This document shows, piece by piece, positions 1 through 5,366 of a stretch of DNA of 5,366 nt (the first letter of the stretch is position 1; every line of letters starts with the position of its first letter). Both the position numbers and the translations under genes were made by a program. This stretch comes from JBOGXB01 sp050694215. Lineage in GTDB: Bacteria > Actinomycetota > CADDZG01 > WHSQ01. The stretch spans positions 1 to 5,366 of the forward strand of contig JBOGXB010000100.1 of the NCBI GenBank assembly GCA_050694215.1. The letters are read 5' to 3'. The notes beneath the pieces are model-generated. The model was not told the origin of the DNA. It ran no database searches and saw only the letters and a list, made by a program, of their open reading frames with translations.

Positions 1-502
1 AAGGATCATCGTTACCGGACGCATCCTCGATGAGAGGGGTAGCCCCGTCCCCAATGCCCTCCTCGAGATCTGGCAAGCGAACGCGGCGGGACGCTACATC
101 CACCGCATCGACCAACACCCCGCGCCTTTGGACCCGAACTTCCTCGGCATGGGGCGGTGTCTGACGAATGCAGCGGGCGAGTATCGCTTCCTCACGATTC
201 GCCCGGGCGCCTATCCATGGCGCAACCACCCCAACGCGTGGCGCCCTGCACACATCCACCTCTCCCTCTTCGGGTCGTCCTTCGCCAGCCGCCTCGTGAC
301 GCAGATGTACTTCCCCGGTGACCCCTTGCAGGAGATGGACCCCATCTTCAATTCCGTTCCGACGCCGGCAGCACGATCCCGGCTGATCGCCGACTACGCA
401 CACGACGTCACCAAGCCCGAGTGGGCCCTCGGCTTCCGGTTCGACATAGTGCTGCGCGGTCCGGACGCGACACCTTTCGAGCAGCCGGGCGGCTCCACGT
501 GA
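1..502 (+). CDS. pcaH: Protocatechuate 3,4-dioxygenase beta subunit (5'-truncated)
   Basis: Iron-bearing subunit of the intradiol dioxygenase that opens protocatechuate with O2 to 3-carboxy-cis,cis-muconate in the cytoplasm. The frame is read from base 2 and gives 166 residues to the TGA at 500-502. Roughly the first 70 residues of a typical ~240-residue PcaH lie upstream of the window. The fragment has the intradiol core: LEIWQANAAGRY with Tyr32, PGAYPWRN with Tyr71, and WRPAHIH with Arg81, His84 and His86. From knowledge of the Pseudomonas enzyme, the two Tyr and two His are the Fe(III) ligands and the Arg assists catalysis, so all expected metal ligands are present. The C-terminal PEWALGFRFDIVLRG block is typical of PcaH and has an actinobacterial flavour. 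Its stop overlaps the pcaG start. A catechol or hydroxyquinol dioxygenase is unlikely because an alpha-subunit partner follows directly. Confidence 0.96.
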   Translation, partial: RIIVTGRILDERGSPVPNALLEIWQANAAGRYIHRIDQHPAPLDPNFLGMGRCLTNAAGEYRFLTIRPGAYPWRNHPNAWRPAHIHLSLFGSSFASRLVTQMYFPGDPLQEMDPIFNSVPTPAARSRLIADYAHDVTKPEWALGFRFDIVLRGPDATPFEQPGGST

Positions 503-1071
503 GCCTTGCGCTCACCCCATCTCAGACGGTCGGCCCCTTCTTCGAGATCGGCCTCCTCCGCGATCCGCCAAACGTGATCGCCAAGCCGGGCGTGCAGGGG
601 GAGCGAATTCGCATCGAAGGACGCGTCCTCGACGGAGACGGAGCGCCCGTTCCCGATGCCATGGTCGAGGTATGGCAGGCGAACGCCGATGGCCGCTATC
701 GTCATCCGGCCGATGGGCAAGATCTTCGGGTCGGCGAGGGTTTCACGGGATTCGGGCGGAGCGGCACGGACGAGGACGGCGGGTTCTGGTTCGAGACGGT
801 CAAACCGGGGGCCGTGCCGTCACCATCCCGCGGGTCGCAGGCTCCACATTTGAACCTGTGCGTCTTTGCGCGCGGGCTCCTCGACCATCTCGTCACCCGG
901 TTGTACTTCGAGGACGAGGCCAACGACGGAGACGAGGTCTTGCGCATCGTCCCGGAGCAGCGGAGGTCGACTCTGATGGCGAAGCGAATGAGTCGCGCCG
1001 ACGAGACCCTCTACCGTTTCGACGTGATCCTCCAGGGCGAAGGCGAGACCGTCTTCTTCGAACCGCGGTGA
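499..1071 (+). CDS. pcaG: Protocatechuate 3,4-dioxygenase alpha subunit
   Basis: Partner subunit of PcaH; together they form the (alpha-beta)n protocatechuate 3,4-dioxygenase. The protein has 190 residues, close to the usual ~200. The N-terminus carries TPSQTVGPFF (residues 6-15), the PcaG hallmark, followed by VEVWQANADGRY (to Tyr67), APHLN (115-119), a LVTRLYF strand and the C-terminal QGEGETVFF (179-187). Start: the GTG at 499 overlaps the pcaH stop as GTGA and puts the TPSQT motif at the expected distance from the N-terminus. The frame stays open upstream inside pcaH, but starts there would add sequence foreign to the family. A weak GGGCGG lies 6 bases upstream. Relative to PcaH, the second Tyr ligand is Val106 and the second His is Asn119, so this subunit has no iron site, as is normal for alpha subunits. 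Confidence 0.95.
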   Translation: MSLALTPSQTVGPFFEIGLLRDPPNVIAKPGVQGERIRIEGRVLDGDGAPVPDAMVEVWQANADGRYRHPADGQDLRVGEGFTGFGRSGTDEDGGFWFETVKPGAVPSPSRGSQAPHLNLCVFARGLLDHLVTRLYFEDEANDGDEVLRIVPEQRRSTLMAKRMSRADETLYRFDVILQGEGETVFFEPR

Positions 1072-1083
1072 CGAGGTGAGCAG

Positions 1084-1932
1084 GTGACCGTCTTTCTCTC
1101 GCTTCGGGACGCCGTCGACCGGTACGTCCACGACGGTGACACCGTGGCGATGGAGGGGTTCACACATCTCATTCCATTCGCAGCCGGCCACGAGATCATC
1201 CGGCAGTCGCGCCGCGAGCTAACGCTCATCCGGATGACGCCGGATCTCATCTACGACCAGCTCATCGGCATGGGATGCGCCCGCAAGCTCGTGTTCTCTT
1301 GGGGCGGGAATCCCGGCGTTGGATCGCTCCATCGCTTCCGTGACGCCGTGGAGAACGATTGGCCGGGTCCACTCGAGCTCGAGGAACATAGTCACGCGGC
1401 TCTGGCGAACGGCTTTGCGGCGGGAGCCTCGGGGCTTCCGTGTGCGATCCTGCGCGGCTACGTTGGCTCCGACCTCGCGCGCGTGAACGAGAATGTGCGG
1501 TTCGTGGAGTGCCCTTTCTCGGGCGAGCGGCTCGCGGCGGTACCCGCACTGCGACCTGATGTGACCATCATCCACGCCCAGCGAGCGGATCGCGAGGGGA
1601 ACGTGCTCGTAGAGGGCATCGTGGGAGTGCAGAAGGAGGCAGTGCTGGCGGCTGCCAAAGCCGTTGTGACGGTCGAGGAAGTAATCGAGAGGCTCGATCC
1701 CCCGAGCCCGAACTCGGTGGTCCTGCCGAACTGGACCGTTGACGCCGTCGCGGTCGCCCCGGGCGGGGCACGTCCTTCCTATGCCCACGGTTACTACCGC
1801 CGGGACAATGCCTTCTACAAGACATGGGATCCGATCTCGCGCGACCGGGACGAGTTCCTGGCGTGGATGAAACAAAACGTCATCGCTGCAGAGCGCGAGC
1901 CGGTGGGCGAACGACGTCCCCCGCTCGAGTGA
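1084..1932 (+). CDS. pcaI: 3-oxoadipate CoA-transferase subunit A (CatI-type)
   Basis: Subunit A of the enzyme predicted to transfer CoA from succinyl-CoA to 3-oxoadipate, giving 3-oxoadipyl-CoA. The protein has 282 residues. Motifs run in order: DGDTVAMEGFTHLIP (17-31), FSWGGNPGVGSLHR (71-84), ASGLPCAILRGYVGSDL near 120-135, HAQRADREGNV (164-174) and PSYAHGYYRRDN (231-242). These match my recollection of CatI, the 3-oxoadipate:succinyl-CoA transferase subunit of Pseudomonas knackmussii B13 (glutaconate CoA-transferase A-like family). They are unlike the shorter classical PcaI. Start: the GTG at 1084 gives MTVFLSLRDAV, aligned with the CatI N-terminus, and GAGGTGAG lies just upstream. It begins 12 bases after pcaG and is followed by subunit B. 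The substrate is inferred from the pca context; other acid substrates are possible on sequence alone. Confidence 0.88.
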   Translation: MTVFLSLRDAVDRYVHDGDTVAMEGFTHLIPFAAGHEIIRQSRRELTLIRMTPDLIYDQLIGMGCARKLVFSWGGNPGVGSLHRFRDAVENDWPGPLELEEHSHAALANGFAAGASGLPCAILRGYVGSDLARVNENVRFVECPFSGERLAAVPALRPDVTIIHAQRADREGNVLVEGIVGVQKEAVLAAAKAVVTVEEVIERLDPPSPNSVVLPNWTVDAVAVAPGGARPSYAHGYYRRDNAFYKTWDPISRDRDEFLAWMKQNVIAAEREPVGERRPPLE

Positions 1933-1937
1933 GGCGG
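1931..1937 (+). promoter_or_regulatory. Ribosome binding site for CoA-transferase subunit B
   Basis: GAGGCGG begins inside the stop codon of subunit A and lies 8 bases before the ATG at 1946. It overlaps the alternative upstream GTG at 1937, which therefore has no usable spacing. This supports the ATG as the true start and removes three residues from the longest reading. Confidence 0.6.
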
Positions 1938-1945
1938 TGGCAGAA

Positions 1946-2716
1946 ATGGATTACTCCGCGACCGAGATGATGACGATCACCGCCGCCCGAGCGCTCAAGA
2001 ACGACGACGTCTGCTTCGTGGGTATCGGCGCGCCTTCGGCCGCGTGCAACCTGGCGAGGCTCACACACGCACCGCAGATCAAACTCATCTACGAGTCGGG
2101 CACTATCGGAACCAAGCCTGACGTTCTGCCCCTGTCCATTGGTGACGGAGAGCTGTGCGATACCGCGGTCACGACGGTCCCGGTCGTGGAGATCTTCAAC
2201 TACTGGCTTCAGGGGGGCCGCGTCTCGATAGGGTTCCTGGGCGTCGCCCAGATAGACCGCTTCGGCAACATCAACACCACCGTCGTCGGTCCCTACGATC
2301 ACCCCAAGGTCCGCCTCCCCGGCAGCGGCGGCGCTCCGGAGATCGCAACCTCCTGCGGAGAGGTCTTCGTCATTGCGCGCCACGAGCCGCGGGTCTTCGT
2401 CGATCGCCTCGATTTCGTGACCTCGTTGGGACACGGGGAAGGTACCGGGATCCGCCACAGCCTGGGGCTGACCTCCGCCGGCCCGAGCCTCGTCGTGACC
2501 GACCTCTGCATCATGCGACCCGATCCGGAGACGTACGAGCTCGTCGTCACCTCGGTGCACGAAGGTGCCGACGCGTCCTTGATCCGAGAGCGAACCGGTT
2601 GGCCCGTCCGCTTCGAAGACGACCTCGAGCTCACTCCGGCCCCCACGGCCACAGAGCTCGAGGTGCTGAGGGATCTTCATGAGCGCACCGCGCGCGCACA
2701 CGAGGGAGCGTCTTGA
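1946..2716 (+). CDS. pcaJ: 3-oxoadipate CoA-transferase subunit B (CatJ-type)
   Basis: Subunit B of the 3-oxoadipate CoA transferase; in this superfamily it carries the glutamate that forms the acyl-CoA thioester intermediate. The protein has 256 residues from the ATG at 1946 (259 if the GTG at 1937 is used). Motifs: SATEMMTITAARAL at the N-terminus, VGIGAPSAACNLARLTHAP (25-43), YESGTIG with Glu50 (the likely catalytic residue, equivalent to the Glu of the SENG motif of classical transferases), GFLGVAQIDRFGNINTT (96-112), GSGGAPEI (126-133) and SLGHGEG (160-166). The pattern matches CatJ of P. knackmussii B13 as I recall it. Retention of Glu50 argues against the related IpdB-type ring hydrolases, which lack it. 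The stop overlaps the TTG start of pcaB. Function is confident as a CoA transferase; the exact acid substrate is inferred from the operon. Confidence 0.88.
   Translation: MDYSATEMMTITAARALKNDDVCFVGIGAPSAACNLARLTHAPQIKLIYESGTIGTKPDVLPLSIGDGELCDTAVTTVPVVEIFNYWLQGGRVSIGFLGVAQIDRFGNINTTVVGPYDHPKVRLPGSGGAPEIATSCGEVFVIARHEPRVFVDRLDFVTSLGHGEGTGIRHSLGLTSAGPSLVVTDLCIMRPDPETYELVVTSVHEGADASLIRERTGWPVRFEDDLELTPAPTATELEVLRDLHERTARAHEGAS
2702..2708 (+). promoter_or_regulatory. Ribosome binding site for pcaB
   Basis: GAGGGAG lies 4 bases before the TTG at 2713, inside the 3' end of subunit B. With the TTGA stop/start overlap it favours a coupled TTG start for pcaB. The alternative GTG at 2773 has only a G-rich stretch (about 2749-2760) at a longer spacing. 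Confidence 0.5.
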
Positions 2717-4125
2717 CCACCGAATCCGCCGGCATCTCGAGTGCATCCGGGGAGCGGGACCCGGCCACGATCGTGCATCGACACGACACGTTCACGACCC
2801 CAGAGATGACCGCCATCTTCTCTGCGGAGACACGCGTTCAGCGGATGCTCGATTTCGAGGCCGCACTGGCCACGGCCGAGGCTCGCGCGGGTGTGATCCC
2901 CGCGGAGTCCGCCGATGCAATCGTCTCCAGGTGCAAGGTACGGCTCTTCGATATCTCGAAGCTGGAAGAAGAGGCTGCTGCATCGGCAGCGCACTCGATC
3001 CCTCTCGTTCGCATGTTGACCGAGCTCGTGGATGAAAGGGCTCGTGGCTTCGTTCACTGGGGCGCCACGAGCCAGGACGTCGTAGACACCGCCCTGATGC
3101 TCCAGGCCCGCGATGCCGTCCACGTGCTCGTGGAGCAATTGAGCGCGGTCGGTGCGGCATGCCTGTCTCTCGCCGAACGTCATCGACGCACGCCGATGGC
3201 GGGGCGCACGCTTCTACAGCATGCGGTTCCGATCACGTTCGGCCTGAAAGCGGCGCACTGGCTCGCGCTGACCACGCGACAGATCCGCAGGCTGAAGGAG
3301 CTGCGCGACGAAGTAATCGTCGTGCAGTTCGGCGGCGCGGTGGGGACGCTTGCCGCCTTGGGCGACGCCGGGATGGAAGTGGCAGAGAACCTCGCGGAAG
3401 AGCTCGGCCTTCCGCTCCCGGATATGCCGTGGCACACCGATCGAGATCGCGTCGCGGAGCTTGTCGCCTGTGCGGGAATCGTGTCCGGGTCGATGGCCAA
3501 GATCGCAACCGACGTCGCTCTACTCACGCAAACCGAGGTCGGCGAGGTGGCTGAGGGGAGCGAAGGCGCTGGAGGTGGATCCTCGACGATGCCCCAAAAG
3601 CGAAATCCGGTCGACGCGATCATGGCTGTGGCGGCAGCCCGGCTCGCTCTCGGGACGGTACCGGTCGTCTTCAATGCGATGGTGCAGGAACACGAGCGCT
3701 CGGTCGGTGGATGGCAGCCGGAGTGGGTCGCCGTGCCGGATGCCTTGTCGTTCACATCCGGTGCGGTCGAGCGGGTGCAATCGCTCCTGGCGAGCATCGA
3801 AGCCGACACCGAACGAATGCGCGCCAACCTCGAATTGACGGGGGGCCAGATCGCCGCGGAAGCCCTGATGATGGCGCTCGCCCCCCGGATAGGAAGGCAC
3901 GAGGCTTATCGCGTGGTGGCCGCGGCATGCGCTCGCGCCGACGAGGAGAAGTCAGACCTGCGAGCCGTCGTGGCACAAGACGACAAAGTGCGGAGCGTGC
4001 TCACGCCCCAGGATCTCGAACGGGTCTTCGATCCGCTCTCCTACCTCGGGAGCGCGGACGCATTCATCTCGTCCGCCGTGGCCGGCTTCCGAGAGGTGGT
4101 CGAGCCGTCTCCCGAGACCGCATGA
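2713..4125 (+). CDS. pcaB: 3-carboxy-cis,cis-muconate cycloisomerase
   Basis: Cytoplasmic lactonising enzyme of the fumarase/aspartase superfamily. It converts 3-carboxy-cis,cis-muconate, the product of PcaHG, to 4-carboxymuconolactone. The protein has 470 residues from the TTG at 2713. An N-terminal FTTPEMTAIFSAETRVQRML block is typical of PcaB. It is followed by HWGATSQDVVDTA (115-127), GRTLLQHAVPITFG (164-177), QFGGAVGTLAALGD and the superfamily signature GGSSTMPQKRNP (288-299) on the mobile active-site loop. Adenylosuccinate lyase shares the signature, but the N-terminus, the LLQHAVPITFG block and the operon favour PcaB. Start is uncertain: TTG 2713 overlaps the previous stop and has GAGGGAG upstream. 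GTG 2773 would give 450 residues, nearer the usual PcaB length and N-terminus. The stop overlaps pcaD as ATGA. Confidence 0.94.
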   Translation: MTTESAGISSASGERDPATIVHRHDTFTTPEMTAIFSAETRVQRMLDFEAALATAEARAGVIPAESADAIVSRCKVRLFDISKLEEEAAASAAHSIPLVRMLTELVDERARGFVHWGATSQDVVDTALMLQARDAVHVLVEQLSAVGAACLSLAERHRRTPMAGRTLLQHAVPITFGLKAAHWLALTTRQIRRLKELRDEVIVVQFGGAVGTLAALGDAGMEVAENLAEELGLPLPDMPWHTDRDRVAELVACAGIVSGSMAKIATDVALLTQTEVGEVAEGSEGAGGGSSTMPQKRNPVDAIMAVAAARLALGTVPVVFNAMVQEHERSVGGWQPEWVAVPDALSFTSGAVERVQSLLASIEADTERMRANLELTGGQIAAEALMMALAPRIGRHEAYRVVAAACARADEEKSDLRAVVAQDDKVRSVLTPQDLERVFDPLSYLGSADAFISSAVAGFREVVEPSPETA

Positions 4126-4931
4126 CGTTCATCGAAATAGAGGACATTCGCCTCCACTGCCGTGTAGAAGGGCCCGACGAGGCTCCCGCCATCGCGTTTC
4201 ACAACTCCCTGGGGACCGACCTCAGGATGTGGGACCCACAGGTGGCGGCCCTTCGCTCGAGTTATCGAGTCGTCCGCCACGACAGCCGCGGTCACGGCGC
4301 GTCCGACTCGCCGCCGGGCCCCTATTCAATCGAGTTGCTCGGCACCGACGCTATCGGGCTTCTGGACGAGCTCGAGATCGAGCGCGCCGACGTGTGCGGG
4401 ATATCGATGGGTGGTCTGGTAGCACAGTGGCTGGCAGCTGAGTATCCGGAGCGGATAGCGCGCGCGATCTTCGCAAGCACTGCGGTCAAGATCGGCTCGA
4501 ACGACTTCTGGGACGAGCGTGTCCGAGCCGTGGACGCAGGCGGAATGGACGCCATTCGAGACGCGGTGATGGAAAGACTTCTGACCAGCTCATTCCGTGA
4601 GCGCAGTCCGCGCCTGACGCGCCAAGTGGAGGCGACCCTGGAATCGACTCCGGCAGATGGCTATGTCGCGTCCTGCCTCGCCGTACGGAACGCGGATCTC
4701 ACCGATCTGGTCGGGTCTATTCGCGCTCCTTCATTGATAGTCGCGGGGGCCGACGACGTGGCGACTCCACCAAGTGAGGCCAAGAAGCTCCACGAGCGCA
4801 TTGCAGGAAGTGAGTTGGTCGTCCTCGAAGACGCGTCTCATCTCTGCAGCATCGAGCAGCCCGAGCGATTCAATCAGGTGGTCCTCGGATTTCTCGGGGC
4901 CGGGGGCGACGAGGCGAGGAGGAATCCATGA
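4122..4931 (+). CDS. pcaD: 3-oxoadipate enol-lactonase (alpha/beta hydrolase)
   Basis: Hydrolyses 3-oxoadipate enol-lactone to 3-oxoadipate. The protein has 269 residues, the normal size of a stand-alone PcaD. Alpha/beta-hydrolase features: HNSLGT (27-32), the oxyanion-side loop that reads SNSLGT in many PcaD proteins; RHDSRGHGASD; the nucleophile elbow GISMGG with Ser95; GADDVATPP with Asp212 as probable catalytic acid; and EDASHLCSIEQPERFN with His240. The chain ends shortly after the last helix, so there is no C-terminal carboxymuconolactone decarboxylase domain as in the PcaL fusions common in actinobacteria. Start: the ATG at 4122 overlaps the pcaB stop. The frame is open far upstream, but that part lies within pcaB and is not PcaD-like. 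No clear ribosome binding site is close, so expression probably relies on coupling. Other alpha/beta hydrolases are possible by fold, but the motifs and context agree. Confidence 0.93.
   Translation: MTFIEIEDIRLHCRVEGPDEAPAIAFHNSLGTDLRMWDPQVAALRSSYRVVRHDSRGHGASDSPPGPYSIELLGTDAIGLLDELEIERADVCGISMGGLVAQWLAAEYPERIARAIFASTAVKIGSNDFWDERVRAVDAGGMDAIRDAVMERLLTSSFRERSPRLTRQVEATLESTPADGYVASCLAVRNADLTDLVGSIRAPSLIVAGADDVATPPSEAKKLHERIAGSELVVLEDASHLCSIEQPERFNQVVLGFLGAGGDEARRNP
4916..4922 (+). promoter_or_regulatory. Ribosome binding site for the class II aldolase-fold gene
   Basis: GAGGAGG is the best Shine-Dalgarno match in the window. It lies 5 bases before the ATG at 4928 and 8 before the in-frame ATG at 4931, so it supports either start. 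Its strength suggests this last gene is also translated independently of coupling to pcaD. Confidence 0.7.
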
Positions 4932-5366
4932 TGGACTCTGTGGCTGAGCTGCGAGAGGAGGTAGCTCTGGGTTGCAGGGTGCTGGGCAAGGAGGATCAGG
5001 GCGACCTCATCTGGGGCCACGTCTCGAGCCGCGACCCCGACGGTCGCGGCGCATGGATGAAGGCTGCGACGTGGGGCTTCGAGGAGATCGACGAAGAAAA
5101 GGTGATCCTGGTCGACTCGGAGGGGAACGTGCTCGAAGGCACGGGACGCCGACACGTCGAGTTCCCGATCCACACCGAGGTCATGGCGGCTCGCCCGGAG
5201 GTCAACAGCGTGGTGCACACCCATGCTCCGCACGCGGTCGCGCTCGCCGCCACCGGACAACCCCTTCGACCGATCTCGCACGAGGGCACCCTGTTCGTTC
5301 CTCCCGACGTCGCGCGCTTCACCGAGACCGGGGATCTGATCCTCACGCGCGTTCTCGGGGCAAAGG
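4928..5366 (+). CDS. Class II aldolase/adducin-fold protein, possible aromatic-acid decarboxylase (3'-truncated)
   Basis: The first 146 residues of a class II aldolase/adducin family protein; the rest lies beyond the window. Visible elements: GHVSSRDPDGRGAWMK (30-45), Glu78 in HVEFPIH at the place of the catalytic Glu of fuculose-1-phosphate aldolase, and VVHTHAPH with His97 and His99 as two predicted divalent-metal ligands. The third His would lie downstream. The phosphate-binding features of sugar-phosphate aldolases are missing: GN is GH (30-31) and the Ser-Ser before the Glu is His-Val (76-77). A sugar-phosphate substrate is therefore unlikely. Family members act as decarboxylases in aromatic pathways, for example PhtC-type 3,4-dihydroxyphthalate decarboxylase, which makes protocatechuate; that would fit this operon but is inference. 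It overlaps pcaD by four bases (ATGA); the start may be the second ATG at 4931. Confidence 0.82.
   Translation, partial: MMDSVAELREEVALGCRVLGKEDQGDLIWGHVSSRDPDGRGAWMKAATWGFEEIDEEKVILVDSEGNVLEGTGRRHVEFPIHTEVMAARPEVNSVVHTHAPHAVALAATGQPLRPISHEGTLFVPPDVARFTETGDLILTRVLGAK

Noticed and set aside
421..498. N-terminal extension of pcaG from a GTG at 421.
   Set aside because: The extra residues lie within the conserved C-terminus of pcaH and do not resemble PcaG. The GTG at 499 gives the family-typical N-terminus.
1072..1083. Possible internal promoter or terminator in the pcaG/subunit A gap.
   Set aside because: Only 12 bases long and occupied by a ribosome binding site; no hairpin or promoter-like boxes are visible.
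1372..1383. Perfect 12-base palindrome CTCGAGCTCGAG, possibly an operator.
   Set aside because: It lies in the middle of a gene and is explained by Leu-Glu-Leu-Glu codons; similar CTCGAG/GAGCTC runs recur throughout the window as codon usage.
1219..1875. A 218-codon minus-strand open frame inside the subunit A gene.
   Set aside because: Same shadow effect; no recognisable domain, and it lies fully within a well-supported gene.
1880..2746. A 288-codon open frame on the minus strand covering all of the subunit B gene.
   Set aside because: It is antisense to a confidently identified gene, its translation is rich in Arg, Asp and Gly without any recognisable motif, and such frames are common in GC-rich DNA with GC-biased third positions.
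3711..4121. Open frame upstream of and continuous with pcaD, which could suggest an N-terminal fusion domain.
   Set aside because: It overlaps the 3' part of pcaB in another frame, is arginine- and glycine-rich, has no PcaC-like motif, and PcaD has its normal N-terminus at 4122.

Overview
The window is a compact, GC-rich, single-strand (+) catabolic operon for the protocatechuate branch of the beta-ketoadipate pathway. It has seven genes packed end to end with no intergenic space longer than about 13 bases. Five are complete, the first is cut at its 5' end by the window, and the last is cut at its 3' end. The high GC, the frequent GTG/TTG starts and PcaH wording such as PEWALGFRFDIVLRG suggest a high-GC soil or environmental bacterium, most likely an actinobacterial lineage. 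This is inferred from family resemblance only; no marker gene is present.

Layout: pcaH (3' part, 1-502), pcaG (499-1071), CoA-transferase subunit A (1084-1932), CoA-transferase subunit B (1946-2716), pcaB (2713-4125), pcaD (4122-4931) and a class II aldolase/adducin-fold gene (4928-5366, 3' truncated). Four of the six junctions are four-base stop/start overlaps (GTGA, TTGA, ATGA, ATGA). The other two have short gaps with a Shine-Dalgarno-like sequence, so the genes are probably co-transcribed and translationally coupled.

How the genes work together: PcaHG cleaves the protocatechuate ring with O2 to 3-carboxy-cis,cis-muconate. PcaB cyclises this to 4-carboxymuconolactone. A decarboxylase (normally PcaC, not seen here) gives 3-oxoadipate enol-lactone. 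PcaD hydrolyses that to 3-oxoadipate. The two-subunit CoA transferase, which resembles the CatI/CatJ type rather than the classical PcaI/PcaJ type, activates it to 3-oxoadipyl-CoA. The thiolase (PcaF) and any regulator are also outside the window.

The points of most interest are the absence of pcaC, either as a separate gene or as a PcaL fusion to PcaD, and the tightly coupled terminal class II aldolase-fold gene. That gene lacks the phosphate-binding signature of sugar-phosphate aldolases and may be an aromatic-acid decarboxylase linked to this pathway. No RNA genes, mobile elements, repeats, CRISPR arrays, promoters or terminators could be supported.
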